A stretch of 64,000 bases of DNA from Clostridiaceae bacterium. GTDB lineage: Bacteria > Bacillota > Clostridia > Oscillospirales > Acutalibacteraceae. This document shows, in pieces, positions 29,266 through 37,062 of the stretch. The notes below the pieces were generated by a model. That model saw only the letters and a program-made list of their open reading frames with translations. It did not search any database and had not been told where the DNA came from. Position numbers and translations under genes: made by a program. Position 1 is the first letter of the stretch; every line of letters begins with the position of its first letter. The stretch covers positions 1-64,000 of the forward strand of contig JAEERC010000003.1 in the NCBI GenBank assembly GCA_016285645.1, read 5' to 3'.

Positions 29266-31437
29266 TTAATTGCGCTGTGTAAGTGTGCCCGCGAGAGCGC
29301 AGTCGAACCTTTCGAAGCCCGCCTCATCTAAAACGGTGTTTTCATCGGGCAGGGTGAAGTCGCCGTTTTTCGGGTTCCTGAAACCGGGGTTCCCTATAAC
29401 CGCTCCCTCGAACAACCCGATCGATTTCATTCCCTTCGGGAAAATGCGGGTCAGCTTGTTAAGCGCCGAATCGCGGTTGCAGAAAACATACTTTCCGTTT
29501 GTCAAATCCCAGAAAATGTTGCCGCTGTCCCTGAACTGCCAGTCGCCCGGAGCCAGATAAGCGGGCGTGTCGTCGGTTAAAAAGATGTTCCTTTCAAGCT
29601 TGAACTCAATGTGATTTTCCTCGCTTTCGTAGCCGATCTGATGCTCGCCGTGGCTGAAGCTCGAGCGCGCCTCGCCCTCACCGCTCAGAGCGAAAATGTT
29701 GTTCCTTATCAGGTTGTTCTCGCCGTAGTGCTGGTGAAAACTCTGCGAGCCGCAGGAATAAACGAGGTTTTTCTCAACGAGTATGAACTGTGAGCCCTCG
29801 TCAAGATATATGCCCCAGCCGCCGTAGCCGCCCTCGCCCGAGTCGGCGGCAACATCGTGTATCACATTGCCCGAAAGCACCGTGCCTTTCTGCCTGCCGA
29901 GGGTGTAGATTCCGCCCATATCCGACAGCCAGCCCTGACCGATGTTGTAAATCAGATTATCGCGCACGCTTATATTCTCCGTCACGCTGTAGGAGTAGCC
30001 CCAGAGCCAGCCGACCGAAACAGCCGTGTAGTAGCCGTTCTTTATTTCGTTGTGCTCTATTTCGCACGAGCGGGCGTTTGTGAGCAGAACGCCGACAGCC
30101 GCGTAGAAATATCTGCCGTAGCCGTCAATGAGGTTGTCCTTTACCGTGATGTTTTCGGTAATCTCCGCGTCCTGTGTGCTGTTGAAGCCGTGGATGAACA
30201 CTCCCGAAGCGCCTGTGTTGAGAATATCGCAGCCCGTAACGGACGAGTTTTTGACACGGCGGTTGAATTTTACCGCGCAGGTGCCGATATTTATAAACGA
30301 GCAGTATTTTATGTCGATTTTTTCACAGTCTGTCGCCTCAAACGCCCCCGCGCAGTCGTATTCCGCCTGAGGAAAGCGCATGCCGTATTCGCTCAGCCAG
30401 CTTCCCGGTTCGAGTTCGGGGAAGCCGCTGTTTGTGTCGCGGAAGGTTATGCCCTCAAAATAAAGCGAACCGCAGCCGCTTATGTTCACAAGTTTTTCGG
30501 AAACGCCGAAACTTATGTTGAGGTTTTCCGCGGTCTCGCCCTCTTGCGGGATGTAAAAGAGCTTGTGCTCTCCGCCGTCAAAATACCACTCGCCGGGCTT
30601 GTCCGCCGCCTCGTAAACATTTTCAAAGTAGTATTTCTGCCCCTTTTCGATTTTCATTGAGGCGGGCGTTTCAAACAATATTCTTCCGCGCTTTTCGTCA
30701 TAACCCCTGAGTTTTGAAATCTCATCCGCCCAGTAGTGGAGCACCCTGAGCGTCACATTGCCGGGATTTCTGAAATCCCTTGTCTCCTGCTTTTTGTCGG
30801 GAGTCAATTCAAGGTCGCCGTAGGACCAGTCCCAGGGCGTGTTTTCATCCGTGAAAAGTCCTCCCTCGTGGTTCGTTTCGCTTATATAGAAATATCCGCT
30901 TTCCGGGTATCTCGTCTGCGGCAGTTTTTCGCCGTCGCGGAAAACCGAATCAAAATCCGCGTTGTCGGGAACAGCGGCGCTCAGGCACTTTATGCCGTTT
31001 ATCGTGTCCTCTTGCCAGCCGTCGGCTTTCACAGCGCCGGAGAACACGACCTCCTCGCCGGGGCAGGCGATGAACCGCACGTTTTGAGCGTCGCCGGAGT
31101 TGAATTCAAGCGGCGATGAAAAAAGATATTCCCCGCCCTTTATCCACACGGTGATTTCGCCCTGCGCTCCGCTTTGCCGCCTCTCCTTCGCGAGCGCCTT
31201 TGCCCTCTCAACGCTTTTTACCGGCGCTGTTTCGCTCCCCGCGGCGGAGTCGTCACCTTCGGGAGACACGAGAATATCGTAATCCCCGAATTCATATTGA
31301 GTGTATTCCCTCTGCTGTTTCACGGGTTTTTCCGCCTCCGTATAGGTGTAGTCCGTTGTGTCCGCCCGCTGAAAAAGATTGAGCAGCGGCAGAATCAGAA
31401 CCATAAAAAACGCGGTTATTCTCAGAGTCAGCGGCAT
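29266..31437 (-). CDS. Secreted right-handed parallel beta-helix protein
   Basis: A 723-residue protein with an uncleaved or late-cleaved N-terminal hydrophobic segment (residues about 5-22). Residues about 75-130 resemble the N-terminal cap of NosD/pectate-lyase-like folds (WIKGGEYLFSSPLEF). Residues about 330-620 show repeated beta-helix turns with Asn/Asp ladders (ITVKDNLIDGYG, ISVRDNLIYNIG). The build resembles beta-helix glycosidases such as GH141 or polysaccharide lyases. Catalytic residues cannot be assigned. It is probably extracellular and acts on a polysaccharide. Confidence 0.75.
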   Translation of the reverse strand: MPLTLRITAFFMVLILPLLNLFQRADTTDYTYTEAEKPVKQQREYTQYEFGDYDILVSPEGDDSAAGSETAPVKSVERAKALAKERRQSGAQGEITVWIKGGEYLFSSPLEFNSGDAQNVRFIACPGEEVVFSGAVKADGWQEDTINGIKCLSAAVPDNADFDSVFRDGEKLPQTRYPESGYFYISETNHEGGLFTDENTPWDWSYGDLELTPDKKQETRDFRNPGNVTLRVLHYWADEISKLRGYDEKRGRILFETPASMKIEKGQKYYFENVYEAADKPGEWYFDGGEHKLFYIPQEGETAENLNISFGVSEKLVNISGCGSLYFEGITFRDTNSGFPELEPGSWLSEYGMRFPQAEYDCAGAFEATDCEKIDIKYCSFINIGTCAVKFNRRVKNSSVTGCDILNTGASGVFIHGFNSTQDAEITENITVKDNLIDGYGRYFYAAVGVLLTNARSCEIEHNEIKNGYYTAVSVGWLWGYSYSVTENISVRDNLIYNIGQGWLSDMGGIYTLGRQKGTVLSGNVIHDVAADSGEGGYGGWGIYLDEGSQFILVEKNLVYSCGSQSFHQHYGENNLIRNNIFALSGEGEARSSFSHGEHQIGYESEENHIEFKLERNIFLTDDTPAYLAPGDWQFRDSGNIFWDLTNGKYVFCNRDSALNKLTRIFPKGMKSIGLFEGAVIGNPGFRNPKNGDFTLPDENTVLDEAGFERFDCALAGTLTQRN

Positions 31438-31541
31438 ATTTCGCTCCTTCCCGCGCGGCTGTTTGCGCGCGGATTTTTCTTATGGTATTATTATATAACA
31501 ACACTTCCCCGCGGGCAAGGTTTAACATTATATTTTTTATC

Positions 31542-31571
31542 TGTAACCTTCCGCACGCTTTTTCCGTATAA
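31542..31571 (+). promoter_or_regulatory. ECF-type promoter of the sigma factor gene
   Basis: TGTAACC (31542-31548), a 16-base spacer and CGTATAA (31565-31571). This is the AAC-N16-CGT pattern used by many ECF sigma factors to drive their own genes. It lies 32 bases before the sigma factor ATG. Confidence 0.7.
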
Positions 31572-31603
31572 TAAGCAGACGGACAAAAAAGGAGGCGACG
31601 CTT

Positions 31604-32152
31604 ATGGATAACGGCGCTGAGCGCTGGCGCAGTTATCTCTCGGGCGACGACAACGCGCTGCGTGACATAATAAATGAATACGGCATGCCGCTTCGCATGT
31701 TTCTGCGCTCGGTGATATCCGACCCCGATATCGCCGAGGAGGCGACTGTGGAAACCTTTGTGAAAATCGCTGTCAAAAAGCCGAAATACAACGGAAAAGC
31801 GTCATTCAAGACCTGGCTTTTCACAATCGGGCGAAACACCGCCGTTGATATGGCAAGAAGCAGAAAAACTCGCGAGGCGGTCTCTCTCGATGACACGGTT
31901 CAGCCCGGTGACAGCGCAGAGGATCTGTATTTCAGAAGCGAGCAAAACCTCGCCCTTCACCGCGCCATGGAAAAACTCAAGCCCGAATACCGCGCCGTCC
32001 TCTTTCTCCGTTATTTTGAAAACCTGCAGGTAAAGGAAACGGCAAAAATCATAAAGAAAAGCGAAAACAACACCAAGGTGCTGCTTCACAGGGCGCGCGA
32101 AGCGCTCAGAAGCCAACTTGAAAAGGACGGTTTTGATTATGAAATCCAATGA
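31604..32152 (+). CDS. ECF-type RNA polymerase sigma factor
   Basis: A 182-residue sigma-70-family protein with region 2 (EEATVETFVKIAVKKPKY, FKTWLFTIGRN for -10 recognition) and region 4 (LKPEYRAVLFLRYFENLQVKE then a helix-turn-helix). No region 1 or 3, as expected of ECF factors. It overlaps the following membrane-protein gene by 14 bases, the usual arrangement with an anti-sigma factor. An ECF-like promoter upstream suggests autoregulation. GGAGG precedes the ATG. Confidence 0.92.
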   Translation: MDNGAERWRSYLSGDDNALRDIINEYGMPLRMFLRSVISDPDIAEEATVETFVKIAVKKPKYNGKASFKTWLFTIGRNTAVDMARSRKTREAVSLDDTVQPGDSAEDLYFRSEQNLALHRAMEKLKPEYRAVLFLRYFENLQVKETAKIIKKSENNTKVLLHRAREALRSQLEKDGFDYEIQ

Positions 32153-33026
32153 TGAAATATTCGATATCGTTTTGAGCCGCAGGGACGAATACGAAAGGAA
32201 AAAGCGGACAAACCGCAGAAAAATAACGGCTCTCGCCGCCGCTGCGGTCGCGGTGACAGCCATAGTTTTAACCGCCGTCGCGGCGCAGAGAAACAATCTC
32301 CGCCGCACGGTCTCCGCGCCGACCGGCACGCAGGAGAGTATATCAACACAGGCAGAAAACCTTTCCGCCTTAAAGCCGGAATCGGCAGCCGAAACCTCCG
32401 CAAATACACCGGAGCAAACCGGCACAAAAGCGGATCCCAGCGAAACAACAACCTTCCGCGAAAGCATCCTTGAAGGCGGCGAGTCGGGCGGAATATACAT
32501 CCCAGTAATTCCCGAATCGGCAAGCGCTCCCGCGGGCGTGAAAATCACGGGCGAGCCCCTCACCGACGAAGAGGCGAAGGCGTATTTTGAAAGTGACGGC
32601 GTATCAATCGTGAACGCCCTCTCGGCGAGCGGAGTCAATACAGATGATATCCGTTTTTCCTCTGAGGGCTACTGCCACGTAAGCTATGACGGAACCATGG
32701 GAAAGCCGCTTGAATGCAGACAGAACTTCCGCGATTATCCCGTCTGTAACGGCAGCGACCTTGTGGCGATTGTGACCCTCGTCAAGGAAAACGGAAAGAT
32801 TTACTCCACCCCCGCCTTCGGCTCACCGTGGTTCGGCAGTTATAACGCCTTCCTCAGCGCTCACAAGGGGCAGAAACTTCTTTATGTCTATGCCGGAGCG
32901 GCGGAAATAATCATCGCCCCCGACGGCACTTGTTACAATCCACAAGGCATCGACACCGGCGAATACTTCTCCCTCCCCGACCCCTACAACTATTTTTATT
33001 GCGAACAGGCAACCTTCACGCCCTGA
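32139..33026 (+). CDS. Putative membrane anti-sigma factor with extracytoplasmic domain
   Basis: A 295-residue protein: a cytoplasmic basic N-terminus (residues 1-30), one membrane helix (about 31-52, AAAAVAVTAIVLTAVAA), a Thr/Ser/Glu-rich linker, then a folded outer domain of about 160 residues. The topology and the coupled position behind an ECF sigma gene fit an anti-sigma factor or membrane sensor. No zinc-finger anti-sigma motif is visible in the short cytoplasmic part, so the sigma-binding mode is uncertain. The ATG at 32139 has AGGACGG upstream. Confidence 0.7.
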   Translation: MKSNDEIFDIVLSRRDEYERKKRTNRRKITALAAAAVAVTAIVLTAVAAQRNNLRRTVSAPTGTQESISTQAENLSALKPESAAETSANTPEQTGTKADPSETTTFRESILEGGESGGIYIPVIPESASAPAGVKITGEPLTDEEAKAYFESDGVSIVNALSASGVNTDDIRFSSEGYCHVSYDGTMGKPLECRQNFRDYPVCNGSDLVAIVTLVKENGKIYSTPAFGSPWFGSYNAFLSAHKGQKLLYVYAGAAEIIIAPDGTCYNPQGIDTGEYFSLPDPYNYFYCEQATFTP

Positions 33027-33035
33027 AAAAAGCCC

Positions 33036-33500
33036 GGGTTAATGAGGAATGAGCAATTACCGGACTTTTTCTGCCGGTTATACATGAAATCTGAATTCCG
33101 TTGTGGCCTCCTCCTGTGGGGGTGTGGGTTCCCGGTGGGGCGAAGCGTCGAAGCGCGTCCTGCGGACGAAACAACGAGACGCTGAGGTGAGCAAACAGGA
33201 GAATTGCGAAGCGCCGCTGACGGCGGCCGTCCCCTCTGTCGTCTTTGACGACATCTCCCCGCACCGCGGGGAGTCACCAAGCGAGCAAGGCGACCTTCGT
33301 TTGCGAGGGGGATAATCAGGCAGAAGCATCGACCGAGCCGGGAGGCGAGACAGGTGGATTGACCGCTTGCGGTCAAGACGGAAGGAGTCTGCTCCGGTTT
33401 TTGTCCTCATTTGCATCTCTGTTGCGGCACGGAAGAATCCGTGCCCTACAAAGCAAAACTCCGTTTTGCCCGGAACGCCGAACGGCGTTCCCTACGCGTA
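33036..33500. repeat. Composite intergenic repeat, copy C (longest)
   Basis: About 465 gene-free bases. Read on the minus strand it contains, in order: palindrome GGAACGCCG/CGGCGTTCC (33472-33491), GCAAAAC/GTTTTGC (33453-33469), GGCACGGA/TCCGTGCC (33426-33445), the GCAGACTCCTTC block, a GACCGC/GCGGTC palindrome, CTCGCCTCCCGGCTCGGTCG, the CCCTCGCAAACG block, an insert with paired CTCCCCGC/GCGGGGAG, then the blocks shared with copy B and an end shared with copy A (CACCGGGAACCC, CACCCCCA). Two of the palindromes are flanked by GTAGGG. Its 3' end has AATTGCTCATTCCTCATTA, shared with copy B. Confidence 0.8.
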
Positions 33501-33546
33501 GAAACATCCCTCGTCTCCTCTCCTGTGAATTAAAATTGAAAAGGCA

Positions 33547-33583
33547 TAAAAAAACGGCTCGCAGATTAACTCTGCAAGCCGTT
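33547..33583 (-). terminator. Terminator of hppA
   Basis: Minus-strand 13-position stem (33583-33571 with 33565-33553, one mismatch), five-base loop, followed by seven U. It lies 13 bases past the stop codon. Confidence 0.9.
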
Positions 33584-33595
33584 GATTTTTTTCAA

Positions 33596-35686
33596 TCAAA
33601 GGAGTGAGAATTTCACGACAAGCGCCGCGAAAACGATTGACACCATTGAAAGAAGTTTGATTAGGATGTTGATTGACGGGCCTGATGTGTCCTTGAACGG
33701 ATCGCCCACCGTGTCGCCCACGACTGCCGACTTGTGGTTGTCGGAGCCCTTGCCGCCGAACTGACCGCTCTCAATATATTTCTTCGCGTTGTCCCACGCG
33801 CCGCCCGAGTTTGACATAAACACAGCCATAAGGAAACCCGAAGCCGTAGCGCCCGCGAGCATTCCCACAACGCCGGTGCAGCCGAGCACCATACCCACTA
33901 TTACGGGCACGGCAACCGCCACAAGGGTCGGTAGCACCATTTCGTGCAGACTGGATTTTGTGCACAGGTCAACGCATTTCGCGTAGTCCGCGTCGGCTTC
34001 GCCGGTCATAATGCCCTTGATTTCCTTAAACTGGCGGCGAACCTCAATAACAACGCTCTGCGCCGCCCTGCCCACGGAGTTCATTGTGAGCGCCGCGAAA
34101 ACGAAGGGCAGACACGCGCCTATGAACAGACCTATAAGCACTGTCGGGTTGTTTATGTTGAGGTCGGTTATCTTGTCGGCGAACGCGCCGCCGTCAATGG
34201 TCTTGATTTTGTCAATGTACGAAGCCATAAGAGCGAGAGCCGTGAGCGCCGCGGAACCTATCGCGAAGCCCTTACCCGTTGCCGCCGTTGTGTTGCCGAG
34301 CGAATCGAGAGCGTCCGTTCTCTCCCTTACGGATTTGTCAAGCCCCGCCATTTCGGCTATGCCGCCCGCGTTGTCCGCGACGGGGCCGTAGGCGTCCGTG
34401 GCGAGAGTTATGCCGAGTGTTGAGAGCATTCCGACAGCCGCGAGGGCTATGCCGTAAAGGCCCTTGGCCGCGCTCTCTCCGCCGCCGGAGACGAAGTACG
34501 CCACAAGCACGCAGATTGAAACAATTACTATCGGAATAAGCGTTGAAAGCATACCAACCGAGAGACCGCTTATGATGATTGTAGCCGTGCCGGTCTCGCT
34601 GGATTTGGCGAGATTCTGCGTGGGCTTATAGCTGTCGGAGGTGTAATACTCCGTGGACTGGCCTATGAGCACGCCCGCCACAAGACCCGCGAGAATGGCG
34701 AAATATATTTTGAAATTGCCCAAAATCACATAAACAAGGGGCAGTGTGACCGCGGCTATGAGAATCGCCGAGAAGTTTGTGCCCTTTGAAAGAGCGCGAA
34801 GAAGCTGCTTCTGCGATGCGCCCTCCTTGGTTTTTACGAGGAAGGTGCCGATTATTGAGCAGAGCACGCCCACTGCGGCTATGCACAGCGGAAGAGCCAT
34901 CGCCTTGAAATCCTTGAAAGCCGCAACGCCGAGCGCGCAGGATGAAATAATCGAGCCGACATAGGATTCATAGAGGTCGGCGCCCATGCCCGCGACATCG
35001 CCTACATTGTCGCCCACATTGTCCGCTATAACGGCGGGGTTTCTCGGGTCATCCTCGGGAATACCCGCTTCAACCTTACCCACAAGGTCGGCGCCCACAT
35101 CGGCTGCCTTTGTGAAAATGCCGCCGCCCACACGGGCAAACAGAGCCATTGACGAAGCGCCCATACCGAAGGTGAGCATGGCGCCGGTGACATCGGCGTT
35201 TTCAAGTTTGAACACGAACTTTAAAAGGAAGAGCCAGATTGTTATGTCGAGAAGACCGAGACCTACAACCGTGAAGCCCATAACCGAGCCCGCCGAGAAC
35301 GCCACGCGCAGGCCCTTGTTGAGCCCCTCGCGGCAGGCGTTTGCGGTACGCGCGTTCGCGCTTGTGGCGATTTTCATGCCGATAAAGCCCGAAAGGCCGG
35401 AGAAGAAGCCGCCCGTGAGGAAAGCGAACGGAACAAAGCCCGTGAGCAGACCGTTGAGCGCCATAATACCGAGCACCGCGAACATAACGGCAAAGAAAAT
35501 TATAACTATCCTGTACTGTCTGTTGAGATAAGCGTTCGCGCCCTGACGCACAGAGAGCGAAATCTTTTTCATAGCGTCGGTGCCCTCGTCAAAGCCGAGC
35601 ACCTTCTTCGCCTTGAGCACGGCAAAAAGAAGCGCCATTATTGACGCGACCGCCGTCAGGCAAACAATTAACTTTTCATTCATCAT
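33596..35686 (-). CDS. hppA: Membrane-bound K+-dependent pyrophosphatase ion pump
   Basis: A 696-residue integral membrane protein of about 16 helices that couples pyrophosphate hydrolysis to export of H+ or Na+. The active-site segments are present: DVGADLVGKVE, EDDPRNPAVIADNVGDNVGD and, near the end, DNHKSAVVGDTVGDPFKD. The segment GNTTAATGKGFAIGSA has Ala where K+-independent enzymes carry Lys, so this is a K+-dependent type. Whether it pumps Na+ or H+ cannot be settled by eye. Two adjacent ATGs (35686, 35683) follow AGGAG. It is a single gene with its own promoter and terminator. Confidence 0.95.
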   Translation of the reverse strand: MMNEKLIVCLTAVASIMALLFAVLKAKKVLGFDEGTDAMKKISLSVRQGANAYLNRQYRIVIIFFAVMFAVLGIMALNGLLTGFVPFAFLTGGFFSGLSGFIGMKIATSANARTANACREGLNKGLRVAFSAGSVMGFTVVGLGLLDITIWLFLLKFVFKLENADVTGAMLTFGMGASSMALFARVGGGIFTKAADVGADLVGKVEAGIPEDDPRNPAVIADNVGDNVGDVAGMGADLYESYVGSIISSCALGVAAFKDFKAMALPLCIAAVGVLCSIIGTFLVKTKEGASQKQLLRALSKGTNFSAILIAAVTLPLVYVILGNFKIYFAILAGLVAGVLIGQSTEYYTSDSYKPTQNLAKSSETGTATIIISGLSVGMLSTLIPIVIVSICVLVAYFVSGGGESAAKGLYGIALAAVGMLSTLGITLATDAYGPVADNAGGIAEMAGLDKSVRERTDALDSLGNTTAATGKGFAIGSAALTALALMASYIDKIKTIDGGAFADKITDLNINNPTVLIGLFIGACLPFVFAALTMNSVGRAAQSVVIEVRRQFKEIKGIMTGEADADYAKCVDLCTKSSLHEMVLPTLVAVAVPVIVGMVLGCTGVVGMLAGATASGFLMAVFMSNSGGAWDNAKKYIESGQFGGKGSDNHKSAVVGDTVGDPFKDTSGPSINILIKLLSMVSIVFAALVVKFSLL

Positions 35687-35772
35687 ACCAACTCCTGTTT
35701 ACGGGATTATAAACGTAAGGCTTTGCGCCGCCGCATTGCGCGCAAAGCGCCTTTGTGCTTTCGGGAATAATT

Positions 35773-35801
35773 AATATAACACAACAGAAAAACAATTTCA
35801 A
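35773..35801 (-). promoter_or_regulatory. Sigma-A promoter of hppA
   Basis: On the minus strand TTGAAA (35801-35796), 17 bases, TATATT (35778-35773). The leader then contains a GC-rich hairpin GCTTTGCGC/GCGCAAAGC without a U-run, starting CAAAGGCG. Confidence 0.65.
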
Positions 35802-35858
35802 TATTTTTTTATAATTATAAAAGATTTTATTTAAAGACCCGGATTGCCGGCAGATTCT

Positions 35859-35945
35859 TGATGTGCAATATTTGCATACTGTTTTTATTTTGATGTGCAA
35901 TATTTGCACATTGTTGTTGACTTTGATGTGCAAATATGATACAAT
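35859..35945 (+). promoter_or_regulatory. Promoter and three operator repeats of the MNT-HEPN operon
   Basis: Three repeats begin at 35861, 35893 and 35926, about 32-33 bases apart (three helical turns). The middle one is a near-perfect 19-base palindrome ATGTGCAATATTTGCACAT (35893-35911). The first is ATGTGCAATATTTGCATA and the third a half copy ATGTGCAAATATGAT. The promoter TTGACT (35917-35922), 17 bases, TACAAT (35940-35945) encloses the third copy. This is a typical autorepression layout for the HTH domain encoded just downstream. Confidence 0.85.
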
Positions 35946-35964
35946 CGGAGCAGAGGTGGTTATT

Positions 35965-36435
35965 ATGACACTCAGAGAACTCCGGTTATCAAAAGGACTT
36001 ACTCAGAAACAGGCGGCTGAGCTCTGCTCGGTTTCACTGCGCAGTTACATTACTTTTGAAAACGATGACTCCAAAACAAATACCATAAAATACAAATACA
36101 TTGTTTCGGTTCTCGGGCAGTACGGCATCATAGATGAAACTCACGGAATACTGACCGTGGACGAAATCCGCGCCGCTCTCGAAGGCGCGTTTGAGGGATA
36201 CAATGTGTCTTACTGTTATCTTTTCGGCTCATATTCCAGGGGAACTGCCACAGAGTCAAGTGATGTCGACCTGCTGATTTCAGCCGATGTGACGGGAATG
36301 AAATTTTTCGGTCTGGTTGAAAAGGTCAGAGACGCGCTTCATAAGAAAGTTGATGTTCTCGACCCCGGTCAGCTTAAGGACAACCCCGATCTGCTCAATG
36401 AAATACTTAAGGACGGTGTAAAGGTTTATGGATAA
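35965..36435 (+). CDS. mntA: HTH-MNT nucleotidyltransferase antitoxin
   Basis: A 156-residue fusion. Residues about 1-55 are an XRE-type helix-turn-helix (LRLSKGLTQKQAAELCSVSL). Residues about 70-156 are a minimal nucleotidyltransferase with the catalytic motif GSYSRGTATESSDVDLLI (GS, then D-x-D). MntA-type antitoxins modify a Tyr of the partner HEPN toxin with AMP groups (family knowledge). The added HTH and the operator repeats upstream suggest it also represses its own operon. The ATG at 35965 follows AGAGGTGG. It overlaps hepT by eight bases. Confidence 0.9.
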   Translation: MTLRELRLSKGLTQKQAAELCSVSLRSYITFENDDSKTNTIKYKYIVSVLGQYGIIDETHGILTVDEIRAALEGAFEGYNVSYCYLFGSYSRGTATESSDVDLLISADVTGMKFFGLVEKVRDALHKKVDVLDPGQLKDNPDLLNEILKDGVKVYG

Positions 36436-36760
36436 CATCAAAGACAACAATTACTTCATTGCCAAAATACTTGAAGATATCCGATTCATCATTTCCCACA
36501 CCGCCGCGCTTTCCATTGAAGAATTCACTGCCGACGAGGTTTTGCAGGACTCAATGATGTTCCGCCTTGTTCAGATTTCGGAAAACTCCGGAAGGCTTGC
36601 CCCCGAATTCAGAGAGAAACATTCATCTGTGCCCTGGGGTGACATCGCGGGTCTGCGCAACAGAATCGTTCATGACTACGGCAATGTGAATCTGCAGATT
36701 GTGTTTGACACGCTTAAAAACGATATTCCCGACCTTAAAGATATTTTTGAATCACTGTGA
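36428..36760 (+). CDS. hepT: HEPN-domain RNase toxin (HepT/DUF86)
   Basis: A 110-residue all-helical protein. The HEPN catalytic signature R-x4-H with a following Tyr is visible as LRNRIVHDYG near residue 80; the Tyr is the expected target of AMP modification by the partner. HepT proteins are ribonucleases in type VII toxin-antitoxin pairs. The start overlaps the antitoxin gene by eight bases, so antitoxin is made first and the two are coupled. No separate promoter. A possible gene remnant and a terminator follow. Confidence 0.92.
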   Translation: MDNIKDNNYFIAKILEDIRFIISHTAALSIEEFTADEVLQDSMMFRLVQISENSGRLAPEFREKHSSVPWGDIAGLRNRIVHDYGNVNLQIVFDTLKNDIPDLKDIFESL

Positions 36761-36811
36761 CCGCATAAAACAAAACATAAACAGCACGGCGGCAATTAAA
36801 AAGTCTTCCCG

Positions 36812-36955
36812 GTGCCCCTATCAAAAATATTGAACTGTTATGAGGAGTTGAAAGAAAAAGGAATTGAATCATCTCTTTATGAACTTGATGATGAGCCTGC
36901 CAAAATTGAATTGTTTTATAATCTTGACAGAACATATTCCGAAATTTCAGATTAA
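36812..36955 (+). pseudogene. Short ORF or gene remnant after hepT
   Basis: A 47-codon open frame from a GTG at 36812 to TAA at 36953-36955. It reads VPLSKILNCYEELKEKG near its start, then a helical acidic stretch ending NLDRTYSEISD. The frame is open a few codons upstream, with no ATG and only weak ribosome-binding potential. Composition looks protein-like and AT-richer than most of the window. It may be the 3' end of a decayed gene brought in with the toxin-antitoxin pair. Function unknown. Confidence 0.4.
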
Positions 36956-36996
36956 ATTGACGCAGAGGGAGACGAAAAACAGTTCAATAACCGATT

Positions 36997-37030
36997 TGCT
37001 CTCCGTGCGAAACGCACGGAGAGCATTTTT
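36997..37030 (+). terminator. Terminator after the MNT-HEPN locus
   Basis: A perfect 13-bp stem (36997-37009 with 37013-37025) with an AAA loop, followed by TTTTT. Plus-strand orientation. Confidence 0.9.
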
Positions 37031-37062
37031 CATTACAGTTATATTAAATTGTTTTTCTTCCT

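Noticed and set aside
33103-33607. ORFs of 60-126 codons within 33000-33600
   Set aside because: They overlap repeat copy C on both strands and show palindrome-derived low-quality sequence.
35720-35750. hppA leader hairpin as an ANTAR target
   Set aside because: The word CAAAGGCG is present, but the stem around it gives an eight-base loop or a three-base loop, not a six-base A1/G4 loop, and no terminator follows.
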